The notes under the pieces: generated by a model
Told to the model about the DNA's origin: nothing
Databases searched by the model: none
The model's input: the letters and a program-made list of their open reading frames with translations, nothing else
Shown: positions 8,276 through 17,679 of the stretch, one piece after another
Numbering within the stretch: position 1 is the stretch's first letter
Layout of the letters: every line of letters starts with the position of its first letter
NCBI RefSeq assembly: GCF_007748035.1
Contig: NZ_CP036278.1
Span: 620,001 to 684,000, forward strand
Source of the DNA: Aeoliella mucimassa
GTDB lineage: Bacteria; Planctomycetota; Planctomycetia; Pirellulales; Lacipirellulaceae
Direction of reading: 5' to 3'
Length of the DNA stretch: 64,000 bases
Position numbers and translations under genes: made by a program

Positions 8276-10111
8276 CTACCTTCTGGTGGCCGAGTTGTTC
8301 TGGCGGCTTACCGAGTTGCCCCCCGACTGTGCTTGGGCCGCCTTGGCCTGCTCGTCGTAGGGTTGGAACTTGCGGGTGTCGTACTCGGTCAACGCATGCA
8401 GGGCATGGCACAACGCGCCGGTTTCCCACTCGTTGCTCGAGTTGCTGTAGAGCAGGTTGGTCAGGTAGTTCACCGCTTTCACCACGCGGTACGAGTCGAG
8501 TTTCTTGTCGGGCACGTGATACAGAACCCACTCGGTCAGGTGCCCCGTGGTCCGACACCGGCGGTCGATGCTCTTCTCGTCGCCAGGGCCGCGGAACCAC
8601 TCGGTGCTGAAGCTGCCGTCGTTGTTCTGCAGGCGATAGCAGTACTGCTCGTATTGATTGGTGAAGTTCTTGGCCTTGAGCCAGACTCCGTCCATCGGTT
8701 CGCCGCGGGCTTCCCGCTGCTTCACTGCCAGGCTGAGCCCGTTCAAGCGGTGGGTACCACCGCAGGCGACGCCGCGAATCGGCTGGGCGAGTTCTTCCTC
8801 GACCAGCCGCTCGATGCTCCAGACCTCGCCCCGTTCGTTCACCCAGGTCGTATCCGAAGGCAAGTAGTGCATCAGTGCAATCAGTTTGAAGCTCAGCTCG
8901 CTGTTCGGCTGGCAGGTCTTCTGCTCGCCTGCGATCAGGTCGTGGATGGTGAACTCTTTGCCTTCGACGCGGATCGGATAGTTCGGGTCGACGTTGCACT
9001 GGGCGAGCATCGACAGGAACTGCCCCGAGTGACCCTCTTTGCCAACGCCGTACACGCCGTGCGGCAGGCCTTGGTCGCTGAGTGCCATGATGCGATGGCC
9101 AGCACAGTCGTTGTTGTAGCAGAGCCAGCCGACCGAGGTCATTGCCTGGCCGTTCGGACCACCCACCCGCACCTGGCTGTGCAGTTCGAAAGCGAGCATG
9201 TTGTGCATCACTTTCCACGAGTCGTGCTCTTCGGTGTTCAGCATCTGGCGATAGTAATAGGTCAGCACCCGTCGCATTTTGTTACGCAAGTAAATCTGAT
9301 TGCGAGTCAGCGGCGGCAGTTGTTTGACTGGTTGAGGTTTGATGTCGACCACGCGGGTGCGGGGCGACTCTTCCGCGGTCGGTTCGTCGTCCTGCTGGTC
9401 GAGGTCGTCCGACACTTCGAACGAAGCAATCGGCGGCTCATCCGCTTCTTGTGTGTTGCGCTTCGGCGGTTGCAGTTCGGTATGTTTGGGCTCGTCGATC
9501 GGAGTCGCTTCGGTGGTCGACTCATCGCTCGGCAGCACCTCTTTCAGCGGAGCAGGCGTATGCTCGGCCGATTCTTCTTCGGTGCTCAGTTGCTTCGGCG
9601 ACCGCCAGGCCGGTTTGAATTCCTCCGGCGTGCTCTCTTGCTCGTCGCTCTGCTCAGGCTCCAATTGCAACGGCGCGGCTGGCTCGACCTCGGTCGGCTG
9701 CTCACTACTCGGCTCGGCGGTTGCGGGAAGCTGGGCAACCCGCGGGGCGTCGATCTGCGGGGCAATCAGTGCTGGCATGCTCAGCGTCAACTCGTCCGAC
9801 GTATCCGCTTGCGCCGGCGGTGCCAGCGTTGGCGTTTTGGCGACCGGCATCTTCAGCACCGGCAGCTTCGCCTTGGCCGGCGCGCTCAGGTCGAGTCCAT
9901 GCACGGCGCCGAGCGTTTCGACCGGCAGCCCTTTCGCACTTCGAGTGCCAGCATTCGGGCTCAGTGTGGTCGGTTTATCGATCCGGTACGTGTCGGCTGT
10001 CAGCGGAGTTGTTCCCAGCACCAGTGTCAGCGTCAGAACCACACGAATGGCCCGTCCGCGACTCCAACCGTGCGTACGCTCCACATCTACAGTACACAGT
10101 TTGGTGCGCAC
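8276..10111 (-). CDS. Large exported protein with possible alpha/alpha-toroid C-terminal domain
   Basis: About 611 residues from a GTG at 10111 that follows a G-rich ribosome site; an upstream in-frame TTG at 10180 is less likely. An N-terminal hydrophobic segment (VVLTLTLVLG) ends at PLTA, a probable signal peptide cut. Residues about 40-270 are Glu/Pro/Ser-rich and poorly ordered. Residues about 290-590 are well ordered, with repeated helix-like blocks and motifs such as GTHRLNGL, NDGSFSTEWF and TTGHLTEWVL, which recall squalene-cyclase-like toroids. The family appears planctomycete-specific; the catalytic residues and role are unknown. It is probably periplasmic or cell-surface. Confidence 0.75.
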   Translation of the reverse strand: MRTKLCTVDVERTHGWSRGRAIRVVLTLTLVLGTTPLTADTYRIDKPTTLSPNAGTRSAKGLPVETLGAVHGLDLSAPAKAKLPVLKMPVAKTPTLAPPAQADTSDELTLSMPALIAPQIDAPRVAQLPATAEPSSEQPTEVEPAAPLQLEPEQSDEQESTPEEFKPAWRSPKQLSTEEESAEHTPAPLKEVLPSDESTTEATPIDEPKHTELQPPKRNTQEADEPPIASFEVSDDLDQQDDEPTAEESPRTRVVDIKPQPVKQLPPLTRNQIYLRNKMRRVLTYYYRQMLNTEEHDSWKVMHNMLAFELHSQVRVGGPNGQAMTSVGWLCYNNDCAGHRIMALSDQGLPHGVYGVGKEGHSGQFLSMLAQCNVDPNYPIRVEGKEFTIHDLIAGEQKTCQPNSELSFKLIALMHYLPSDTTWVNERGEVWSIERLVEEELAQPIRGVACGGTHRLNGLSLAVKQREARGEPMDGVWLKAKNFTNQYEQYCYRLQNNDGSFSTEWFRGPGDEKSIDRRCRTTGHLTEWVLYHVPDKKLDSYRVVKAVNYLTNLLYSNSSNEWETGALCHALHALTEYDTRKFQPYDEQAKAAQAQSGGNSVSRQNNSATRR

Positions 10112-10565
10112 CGTTCCCCCCCGCTTGCGTAAGTCGTATCCGATAGACGACACCTTGTCGCCTGACAGCAGTCCATGCAATGGACGCGAGAACCTCGCCG
10201 GCCCCCTTGCACACTGTATCGGGTGACGACCCCCGAAACTCCAGCCAGCTAAATCCGGTTCTCCGGATGGCTCGCGGCATTTCGGCTTGATGACGCTCCT
10301 TGCTACTCGCTCGGTACAACTCGTTCGCCCAGCTTACTCAGCTTAGCCGGGAAGCCGTTGTGCTAGCACGCAAACTCTCGGAAGTCCGACGTCAAAAAAA
10401 CATGTCCACTAACAAGATCAATCCGCATATAGCCGACAGCCATTCGGTGGATTACCCCACCCAATAAGGCTAGCTCTAAGCAGCGATCAACCACCCAACA
10501 GGTGGGCGACACATCGTTTTGTTGTCCCTAACCATGATCCGAAGCGAGAGTTCCTCTCTTCGCCT
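10112..10565. other. Intergenic region, no gene seen
   Basis: This gap lies between the large exported protein and the HEAT-repeat lipoprotein, both on the minus strand. A GC-rich half next to 10112 is probably the promoter and leader of the exported protein gene. No frame of coding character and no clear hairpin with a T run were seen. Confidence 0.45.
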
Positions 10566-11246
10566 TTAGAACGGCATCATGTCGCGCACCCGACCTGCCA
10601 CCGAGATCTCGTCGCTTTCGGTGTTGGTCGGCGTTTGCCCGCGGGCGTATTGCAGATAGCTTTCGACGCGGCCGCCGAAGTCCTGCCCGCTAATCGACTT
10701 CATACTCTTCACCCCCGCGTATTGCAGCGCGGGATCACGATCCTCCATCGCCACAGCCAGCGCGGTGTACGCATCCGGGGAGTTAATCTCGCCCAACGCA
10801 TCGACCGCGGCAACGCGAACGTTCAAGTCGGGCTCGCTGTTGATCACCCGAGCTAGCACTGGCACGCCGGCCGGGTCGCCTCGCTCGCCGAGCGCTCGAC
10901 AGCAGTGCCGACGAACATCCACGTCCTCGTCCCCCAGCCCAAGCTCGATCACCGTGGCCGCCTGCGGCGTGCGGAACGCGGCCAGCGTGTCGATAATCGC
11001 CACTCGCACCAGCGGATCCGGCTCTACCTGAATCTGCTGGGCTAGCTGCGTAACGATCTGTTGCTGGTCGGGCGTGTCGCCACCGGTGGCCTTCGAGCGG
11101 TACGCCCGCACGGCATCCACCCGCATCGAGGCGGTGTGAAAGGTGGTTTTCTCGCTGCGTTGAAACGCTTGCATGTATTTGGGAACGGTCGTGCAGCCGA
11201 CGAGCGGAACAAGCAACGCCGACAGCAGTAATCGTGGAAAAGTCAT
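10566..11246 (-). CDS. HEAT-repeat lipoprotein
   Basis: 226 residues. The N-terminus is a lipoprotein signal with lipobox LVGC (cysteine 18). From about residue 75 on, HEAT/PBS-type repeats of roughly 30 residues follow, each with the pattern D.(D/N)..VR..A..ALG (for example DVDVRRHCCRALGERGD and DLNVRVAAVDALGEI). Such repeats make a curved scaffold for protein binding. It is anchored to a membrane, probably on the periplasmic side. The gene is monocistronic as far as can be seen. Confidence 0.85.
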   Translation of the reverse strand: MTFPRLLLSALLVPLVGCTTVPKYMQAFQRSEKTTFHTASMRVDAVRAYRSKATGGDTPDQQQIVTQLAQQIQVEPDPLVRVAIIDTLAAFRTPQAATVIELGLGDEDVDVRRHCCRALGERGDPAGVPVLARVINSEPDLNVRVAAVDALGEINSPDAYTALAVAMEDRDPALQYAGVKSMKSISGQDFGGRVESYLQYARGQTPTNTESDEISVAGRVRDMMPF

Positions 11247-11910
11247 ACCAGTTTTTGCAGTTGGCTAGTATTTGCGATAAACAGTTGGATGCTTCGAAAG
11301 CGTTCGGAAAAGGAATGTTTCCACGCCGAACCAAACCCGGCAGAGAAACAGGCGGCAGGACCATAGCAGAAGCATCGGCCGAGCGTCTACAGCGATTTAT
11401 CGCCGCTAGCCGCACCTCGCGCGGAACTGCCATCGGAACTGCCAGCGGTGGGTCGAACAACGCCCGCTCGCATGGCCTCCGAGCCACCGTCGATGTGCCC
11501 CCAAAAGCCCAAAATCGATTCGTGGGGGCTTTATTCTCGCCGCCGCTCTCCCCACGGTCGTCGTAAGTACTTAGGAACAAATAAGTTGCCGCGAGCCACC
11601 AAAATCCGCCCCAGAGCGTTTCGCCCCACCCCCAACCAAACGGGGGCAAAACCCCCCGCGAACCACGCGCAACGAAACACCCTCGACCATATCCCTCTCA
11701 GGCCCCCACTCAAGAAAGCACCACCCCGGCTCCCCCACCGCACAATGCTAGCACCCTCGCGAATCGCCCCGACAGGCGACCCCGGCAAACTGCTAGCAGA
11801 CGGATTGGAGTGTGAAGTTGACATGTGTACATTAGATCACATTCCGCTCCAATTGCAAGCAAAAAGTGGAGAAGTGCGGGAAGGTAGGAAGGAGGCTGCT
11901 TGTACTGACT
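11247..11910. other. Intergenic region, no gene supported
   Basis: Frames of up to about 215 codons exist on both strands but have Pro/Arg-rich, uneven composition and no ribosome sites, so they are treated as chance GC-rich frames. No recognisable structured RNA. Confidence 0.4.
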
Positions 11911-12225
11911 TCAGTCGCGGAAAGAATGCTCGGCGAGAATCCTCTCGTATGCTTGGGATTGCCGCTGGCACCATTCTTCGGAGACCAACGAGAGTAGCTC
12001 TACATGTTTCCGGAACTGCTGCCGCCGAAAGTCTTCGCCTTCGATGCGGTGCCGCAACTCCCAATCGGTTGCCATCGCACAGGTCAGATCAGTGACCAGC
12101 CAGAATAGCAGCTCTTCTGCATCGGCGGTCGTCTGCCGTTGAAGCTCGGGTGTGAATACCAGTGAAGCGAAATCATTAGCTTAGGGCAGAAAGGCCATGA
12201 ACCCGAGAAACCAGGGCTCTTCCAT
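11911..12225 (-). pseudogene. Small protein gene interrupted by an in-frame TAA
   Basis: A minus-strand frame starts at ATG 12225 with a GGAAG site about 10 bases upstream and encodes MEEPWFLGFMAFLP, then meets TAA at 12183-12181. It continues in the same frame for 89 more codons (ANDFASLVFTPELQ ... AEHSFRD) to TGA at 11911. The downstream part is rich in charged helical residues and looks like ordinary coding sequence (for example EELLFWLVTDLTCAMATDW). The simplest reading is a single nonsense mutation in an approximately 104-residue gene. Restart at the internal ATG (about 12075) is possible. No family is recognised. Confidence 0.55.
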
Positions 12226-12401
12226 TTTTGCTTGACTTCCTAGCGTCCTGATCTTAGATTCGGCATTCCGTATCGCGGGTGGGGTGCGTTCGAGCCGCCC
12301 CAGACTGGCGATTACGTTCGGGGCAGGCTTATTTCCGCGTATGGCATTTTTGTTGGCAGCAAGAATAGTTTGCCCTAACAGTCCATCAGGAGAATTTACC
12401 G

Positions 12402-13052
12402 ATGCATACGTTTCTCAGAGTTTTGTCGTTAGCGTTTGTGGTTAATTTCAGCGGGCATCTACATGGAGCTGTATTCGACCTCCCCGAAGTGACTGTATCT
12501 TCGATGGCGGCAACTAGTGGGCCATCATTTGTACTCCCGGTTGACCTAGAACCAGCTGATTCATTTCGAGCTCTAGTGTCAGGGACAGTAGATTTTGATT
12601 CAGATAATGGAGCCAACTATAGTGCCGACTGGAACGCTGCGGGAGTGGTTGTCCGAACACGTTCAACGAGACTGACTGTAGGTGGTTCAGACCCACAATT
12701 CGTTGACATTGGTTGGCTGCGTTTGAGTTTGGGGAACGACTCACTTGGATACTTCCCTTTGCTTGAGGTAGATGAGCAAAATGGATTCGGCAGTGCAGCC
12801 CCACCAGAGAGCTTAGTCCTCAACAGAGAGCTAGGCGACATTTTCGACATATCGGGATTTTCTGGTCTGCCAGCTGGCACTACTCTTCAATTTCGTATTT
12901 ATGACTCGCCTACTTCTGACAATTCAGGTAGTTTCAAGATCTCGCAAATTCCGGAGCCAAGTACAGCGAGCATGGTGATAGTTGGTGCGATCGTTTTTGC
13001 CATGATGCGACGACTGTATGTCTCAGAGCGATACTCACGGGAATGCTCGTGA
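12402..13052 (+). CDS. PEP-CTERM sorting domain protein
   Basis: 216 residues. The signal peptide occupies residues 1-22 (ends LHGA). The body is a beta-rich, acidic exported domain. The C-terminus carries the PEP-CTERM tripartite signal: IPEPST, a hydrophobic helix MVIVGAIVFAMM and a basic RR. Exosortase removes such tails and hands the protein to the outer surface; exosortase is not in the window. An AGGAGA site lies 8 bases before the ATG. About 13 extra residues after the basic cluster are unusual for the family and may come from a shifted stop. The function of the body is unknown. Confidence 0.87.
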   Translation: MHTFLRVLSLAFVVNFSGHLHGAVFDLPEVTVSSMAATSGPSFVLPVDLEPADSFRALVSGTVDFDSDNGANYSADWNAAGVVVRTRSTRLTVGGSDPQFVDIGWLRLSLGNDSLGYFPLLEVDEQNGFGSAAPPESLVLNRELGDIFDISGFSGLPAGTTLQFRIYDSPTSDNSGSFKISQIPEPSTASMVIVGAIVFAMMRRLYVSERYSRECS

Positions 13053-13090
13053 GTCGCAGCCGTCCGCTTTCGCGGGAGCTTCTCCGCGCG

Positions 13091-13163
13091 GAAGTAGAAT
13101 GTTCTACTTCTGAATCAATTCCAGAAAGACTCAAAGGCCGGGGGCTAGACTCCTCGGCTTTTT
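13091..13163 (+). terminator. Palindrome and rho-independent-type terminator after the PEP-CTERM gene
   Basis: Bases 13091-13110 are a perfect inverted repeat (GAAGTAGAA-TG-TTCTACTTC). At 13134-13163 a GC-rich hairpin (GGCCGGGGG ... TCCTCGGC) is followed by five T. Together they should end transcription of the PEP-CTERM gene. Confidence 0.6.
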
Positions 13164-13480
13164 CTGTTGGAGCGACGGCATCGCACCGGTCCTACCCAAC
13201 GCATCGAGAGCAAGATATCCAGACTGCCAGAGAGGTGATCCAGATACTTCCGGGGAATCGTTTCTTCGCAGGTTGCCAGACAGCCCCCGGTTTTCAGCCA
13301 ACCGTAATGTGCCTTCGATGTCATGGCGTAACCTATCTTCCTTGACGAAAGGAGAGTTGTACTCATTTCATTCGTTGCGTTCACTGATCTGCACTCCTTG
13401 CAATGTAGCCGATGGTGGGAACTCCAGGAAAGCATGCGCAGTGTGGTCGTGCATTTCGCACTCATCGTAGGGCCTCACTC
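13155..13480 (-). pseudogene. Degraded coding remnant with an in-frame TGA
   Basis: One minus-strand frame reads sensibly on both sides of a stop: upstream ...CEMHDHTAHAFLEF...QISERNE, then TGA, then NEYNSPFVKEDRLRHDIEG, then about 60 further residues ending LAPGL before TGA at about 13135. The bases around the stop contain a tandem five-base duplication (AATGAAATGA), which could be the lesion. The remnant lies just downstream of another frameshifted gene on the same strand. No family is recognised; the call rests on composition only. Confidence 0.3.
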
Positions 13481-14205
13481 CGCATAGAGCTCCGATTCCC
13501 GTTCCATCGCGAGGAACTTCTCGCAGATGGGGTGCAGCGACTTCCATTCGGGCGGTAGGGTGGAGTGCCATCGCAGTCGCTTGCTGTCAGTTTCGGGGCC
13601 AGCGTAGAGTTCGTACGATGTTCCGTCGAGGCTGGCGGTGTTCGCGGTTGGCGATGATGTGAGGTCGACTTCACCGATGGCCGAAAGCAGGTGCTGCAGC
13701 GTTGGTTCGCCGATGTTTAACGGAACCGATTCGTAGGTCGGTATCGGCTGCGGGAGGTGCTTCAGACGTTCGACCGGGTTGGCGAAGCGTGGGAGGTCGG
13801 TGGTCGTTCTCCACACGGTATGAAACGCCAGTAGCGTGTTGTCTTGCTGCAGAATATCGATCGAGCGAGTGTCGGAGAACGAAGGGAGAATCAAAAACTG
13901 CGCAGCAGGGCGATACTTGGTGGTGTCGACATGGGCAAAGCTACGCAAGTGATCCACCGCGTGCTCACGAAACCGTTGCCATTCGTGTTGCTGCTGGAGT
14001 TCCATGTTGCTGTAGTCAATAGTGAACTAGAGTCATTGCCGACTAGAATCAAGTGTCGGTGTTGCTCCGGCACGTATTTGTTCCACAGAGTCGAGCACGA
14101 GGACTGCGTAAGAACTTTAAGACACTCCCGTTCCTGCGCCGAGAGAGTCTCGCAGTACTCATCGCTGAAGTACCATAGGCTATTCTTGTCTTCAAAGTCA
14201 GTCAT
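13475..14205 (-). pseudogene. Hypothetical protein gene with a probable frameshift near 14020
   Basis: The 5' part starts at ATG 14205 and encodes about 58 residues (MTDFEDKNSLWYFSDEY ... HLILVGNDS). At about 14020 the natural sense moves to a second frame, where FTIDYSNMELQQQHEWQRF leads into 176 residues ending ELYAE at 13475. In that second frame the upstream codons FTIDYSN are open right up to the junction, and after it the first frame turns into low-sense sequence. A one-base deletion in the string TCTAGTTC explains it. The intact product would be about 240 residues, soluble and rich in Leu/Glu. The family is unknown. If the shift is not real, the gene is the shorter frame 13475-14005. 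Confidence 0.55.
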
Positions 14206-14208
14206 CGG

Positions 14209-14712
14209 TTACGGACTTATTCCCTCGCTCTCATCGACACGTATTAGCACGAGGGCTCGTTGATCGGTCTCCTTGATGACACGTACGGATACGACACCAT
14301 GCGTCTTTCTACTATCGTAGGTGAAGTTGCGGGCATTCATTGAAGCTCTGCGTTGGATCGCAACTGCGGTAGTTCCAGAGTACTGAGGGCATGTCGTATG
14401 TAGCGACTCAGCCGCAACTTGGGGGACTAGATCTACGAATCGGTCGATGTCGGCGGTTTGTACTTCGAAAACGGCTTCTCGCCATGCGCTGTGTTTTAAC
14501 TGCTGGACTTGACCATTTGAGGCAACCAATAGTGTGTAATCAAGGTCCAACAAGTCGCAAGCGTTCGTGATAATCTGCTTGCTGTCGAGCGATGTGAGGA
14601 ACTCACTCGGCGTGTATCCTCGCTTCGAATCCAGCATCGCGACGACAGCCGCGACGGCCACGGTAAGAATCAGAATCTCGCGAATTGAGATTTGCCAGAA
14701 ACGAGACGTCAT
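14209..14712 (-). CDS. Small membrane-anchored protein, unknown function
   Basis: 167 residues from the ATG at 14712; a GTG 33 bases further upstream is possible. An N-terminal motif RFWQISIREILILTVAVAA makes one membrane helix (about 8-27), a pattern common in planctomycete proteins that begin with a FRQFSLRELL-like motif. The rest (about 30-167) is a soluble alpha/beta domain without recognised motifs. The stop lies 3 bases before the start of the frameshifted gene at 14205, so the two probably formed one operon. Confidence 0.65.
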   Translation of the reverse strand: MTSRFWQISIREILILTVAVAAVVAMLDSKRGYTPSEFLTSLDSKQIITNACDLLDLDYTLLVASNGQVQQLKHSAWREAVFEVQTADIDRFVDLVPQVAAESLHTTCPQYSGTTAVAIQRRASMNARNFTYDSRKTHGVVSVRVIKETDQRALVLIRVDESEGISP

Positions 14713-14948
14713 GCGATTTGCGGAGGATAGATAGTAGGCTAACACAAGCGTTATTGATTATAGCAACCAGCCAGGTGGGATACTCGATGGGGGGGGTGAG
14801 TCGTTTTGCACTCCGTTATCTCCCAACTTCTCCACCCGAACTGCAACCGAGCCGGCTGCGTATCTCTTGGTGATTGAGGTTGACTTGCGGAGCCGTTCGC
14901 GTTCAGAATCGGCCAATCCCCGCACTTTTTCCTGGAGCACGATGAGAT

Positions 14949-16133
14949 ATGCCTAGCCTTTTGAACTTGCGAATGCCGAGGACCGTTCGAGTGATAGCAC
15001 TGCTATTGGTCGCCGCGGGCATCGAGTCGAGTGCCTACGCTCAGGCGCGCGAAGACGAGGCGGTGCGGGCGTCGATTCAGGTGCTGAACGAGGTGATGGC
15101 GATCCCCGCCCAGGCGATTCCGCAGCGGATGCTCGAAGGGGCTGAAGGCATCGCGATTATTCCCAATGTGATCAAAGGGGGATTCGTGATCGGCGCCCGG
15201 CATGGCCGTGGCACTTTGATCGTCCGCGACGATAACGGCGGCTGGCACGCTCCGGTGTTCGTGACCCTCACCGGCGGTAGCGTTGGTTGGCAGGCGGGCG
15301 TGCAGTCGACCGACGTGATTCTGGTGTTCAAAACTAAAAAGAGCATCAACGGCATTTTCACCAACAAGTTTACGCTCGGTGTCGATGCTGCCGCGGCGGC
15401 CGGACCCGTGGGGCGGCAAGCGGCCGCAGCGACCGATGCTCAACTGCAGGCCGAGATTTATTCGTACGCGCGAAGTCGCGGGCTGTTCCTCGGGGCGTCG
15501 CTCGATGGTTCGATGCTCAAGGTCGATGGCATGGCCAACGCGGCCTACTACCAGAATCTCGATCCGCAGCAGCCAGTCGCCATTCCTCCGGCCGCGGTCG
15601 AGTTGGTTCGACAGGTCGATGCGTATAGCACGTCGCGAGTCACTCCGGTCGAGCCTGGTGCGGTAGCGAACAACGCGGTACCAGTGCCGAACAATCCGGG
15701 AACAACGCAGCCGATGGTGCAGCAACCGATGCCGACGCAGCAAGCCCCGTTGCAAGCGGTGCCAGGGCAACCGCAGTTGCTCGCCCAGCGGTACGCGACG
15801 CCCGACTCCGATGTGATTCGCGGGCAGCTCAGCAGCACCTCGCCGAAGTTGTTCGACCAGCTCACGCCCGAATGGCGGACGTACCTGGCGTTGCCGGCCG
15901 AGGTGTTTACCAACCAATCGCACCCGCCGGTCGAGGCGATTCAGCAATCGCTCCGCAACTACGAGCAGGTGATTGCCAATCCGTCGTACCAGGCGTTGTC
16001 GTCGTTGCCGGCGTTTCAGTCGACCTACGGGCTACTGAAGCATTACGAGAGCACACTGGTGCGGAAAGAGTCGGTGTTGAACTTGCCGCCGCCACCGACG
16101 TCGACGAACCTAGCGCCGGTTATTTCGCCTTGA
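14949..16133 (+). CDS. Exported SYLF-domain (Ysc84-like) protein
   Basis: 394 residues. A signal peptide ends near residue 32 (SSAYAQA). Residues about 40-215 form a SYLF domain, with GIAIIPNVIKGGFVIGARHGRG, a Gly-rich GGSVGWQAGVQSTDVILVF block and the ending SRGLFLGASLDGSM. SYLF domains bind phosphoinositides or other lipids. A Gln/Pro-rich linker (about 240-285) and a helical tail (about 300-380) follow. The bacterial role is not settled, and an envelope lipid-binding role is plausible. The 3' end overlaps the convergent gene at 16120-16133. Confidence 0.87.
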   Translation: MPSLLNLRMPRTVRVIALLLVAAGIESSAYAQAREDEAVRASIQVLNEVMAIPAQAIPQRMLEGAEGIAIIPNVIKGGFVIGARHGRGTLIVRDDNGGWHAPVFVTLTGGSVGWQAGVQSTDVILVFKTKKSINGIFTNKFTLGVDAAAAAGPVGRQAAAATDAQLQAEIYSYARSRGLFLGASLDGSMLKVDGMANAAYYQNLDPQQPVAIPPAAVELVRQVDAYSTSRVTPVEPGAVANNAVPVPNNPGTTQPMVQQPMPTQQAPLQAVPGQPQLLAQRYATPDSDVIRGQLSSTSPKLFDQLTPEWRTYLALPAEVFTNQSHPPVEAIQQSLRNYEQVIANPSYQALSSLPAFQSTYGLLKHYESTLVRKESVLNLPPPPTSTNLAPVISP

Positions 16134-17511
16134 TCTCGCGGGTGAGCGTTTCGCCCCCTTTGATTTCGACAGTCTGACGCTCGGTGTGTTGGCTTTCGTT
16201 CGTCGGATTGGGATGGCCCCAAACTTCGTACGTGCCCGGCGGGATGTTTTGGAACGTCGCCTGGTTGTTGGCGTCGATTTGCGAGCTGCCGCCCCATTTG
16301 CCAACCGCGTTGCCCCCTTCGGGTTCGATCTCTACCAGGTACTCGTCTGGTTTCTCACCGGAGGCAAACTGCACGGTCACGGTCAGATTGCCAGCAGCAA
16401 CCAGCTGTAAATCGTTGTCGTCGCTCGGCACCTTCACGCTGGGAGACAAGCCATTTTGGCTGTAGCCTTGTTTGCCGAAGGCAACGGTCACCGAGCCGAG
16501 TGGGATCGACGAGAAATGGAACTCTCCTCGCTCGTTCGTCGTGGTAGTAAGCTTTCGCTCGGGTAGGTCGTAGCGCTCGCCTGCAGGGGTGGCGAAGTGG
16601 CGGAGGTCGACCGTGGCTCCCGGCAGCGGTTCGTCGCTGCTGATGAGCACCCGCCCTGCAATTTCGCCGCCGCGGGAGAGTTGAGTCGACTGGTCGACCC
16701 ACTGCGGTTGATTACGGTAGACCACGTATCCGACTTGTCGCGAAACGTATTCGTCGCAACTGGCGGTCACGCGATAGGTGCCGGGCGTTTGGATCTTGCT
16801 CACCCAGTGGCCCTGGTCATCGGTTGTCAGCGTCGTGGGCTTGCGTTCCTGCAGGTCGCCGGCAGGGTCGATCTGAATGGTGCCGACGAGCGGCTCGCCG
16901 GTTGCCAGGTCGGTCAGGGTACCTTCGACCACCAGACCATCTTCCAGCGAGTAGCCATGCGCTTCGAGGCGGCGATCGATCACCTTGATGCCAGTAGGGA
17001 GCTGCACTTGATCCCAATCGATGTTGCCGCCGGTGTAGATCGTGAACTCGGCCGGGGCGCCTATTTCGCGATCGGCAGCCGACGTGGGATTAATCATCGG
17101 AGGGCTAGCCGACAGGTGGTTCCACGATTCCGAACGCCAGACAACGAATGTCCAGTCGATCTTCGCCTGATCGACCTTGTTGGAATAGCGGTTGGAATTG
17201 AGCCAGAAACTGCCGCCGACGCCACTCTCGACGATGATACGCTTGTTGGGACTCTCGACTGCGGCGAACTTCTCGAGCGCGGTGTTTAGCGCATCGGTAT
17301 CGCCGCGGAACTCGCCATGGTACTGACCGCCGCCGAAGGGAGGGCCTTCCCAGTAAGCGACTCGCTGCGGAAGGTTAAAGCACTCGGCCGCGCCGGCCGG
17401 CCAGTCGGGAATGTCGATTGGGTCGTTGCCCACGTTGCCAGTGATGAGCGCAGAAGCCGGCGAGGTGACCAGCAGCAGAACCAGCAGCAGGGGAGTCGAG
17501 CGTCGCAGCAT
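16120..17511 (-). CDS. Exported protein with carboxypeptidase-regulatory-like domains
   Basis: 463 residues from the ATG at 17511, which puts a clear signal peptide (LLLVLLLVTSPASA) at the N-terminus; the upstream extension to 17562 lacks signal character. Residues about 20-180 have no known motif. Then three beta-sandwich repeats of the CarboxypepD_reg type follow (about 195-260, 290-365 and 380-460), each with the pattern G...G(T/A)V......T.T...G.F.F..(I/V)P.G.Y.V. Such domains serve in protein binding on the cell surface. The last 14 bases overlap the convergent SYLF gene. Confidence 0.8.
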   Translation of the reverse strand: MLRRSTPLLLVLLLVTSPASALITGNVGNDPIDIPDWPAGAAECFNLPQRVAYWEGPPFGGGQYHGEFRGDTDALNTALEKFAAVESPNKRIIVESGVGGSFWLNSNRYSNKVDQAKIDWTFVVWRSESWNHLSASPPMINPTSAADREIGAPAEFTIYTGGNIDWDQVQLPTGIKVIDRRLEAHGYSLEDGLVVEGTLTDLATGEPLVGTIQIDPAGDLQERKPTTLTTDDQGHWVSKIQTPGTYRVTASCDEYVSRQVGYVVYRNQPQWVDQSTQLSRGGEIAGRVLISSDEPLPGATVDLRHFATPAGERYDLPERKLTTTTNERGEFHFSSIPLGSVTVAFGKQGYSQNGLSPSVKVPSDDNDLQLVAAGNLTVTVQFASGEKPDEYLVEIEPEGGNAVGKWGGSSQIDANNQATFQNIPPGTYEVWGHPNPTNESQHTERQTVEIKGGETLTREIKAK

Positions 17512-17679
17512 GAGCAAACTCCGGGGGCGAAGGCAAAGGTAGTAGGTGATCCAACAGAGCATCCTCCACCGCAGTGCTTGCTAGCAATCGGGAAGGAAGT
17601 TGCGTATTGGACGTTGTTACCTAAGCATAAGTGCCGGGAATCGCTCGAAAGGGGGCAAAAAAGTTGCCAACTTCGGCAA

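Noticed and set aside
7868-10132. A 754-codon plus-strand frame
   Set aside because: Antisense to the large exported protein; Arg/Val/Leu-rich shadow typical of high-GC genes.
11448-12095. A 215-codon plus-strand frame
   Set aside because: It is Pro/Arg-rich without any motif or ribosome site and lies antisense to the better-supported interrupted gene at 11911-12225.
13891-14205. The 104-codon frame taken as a complete gene
   Set aside because: Its last 45 codons are out-of-frame translation of the following coding sequence; a frameshift in one larger gene explains both parts better.
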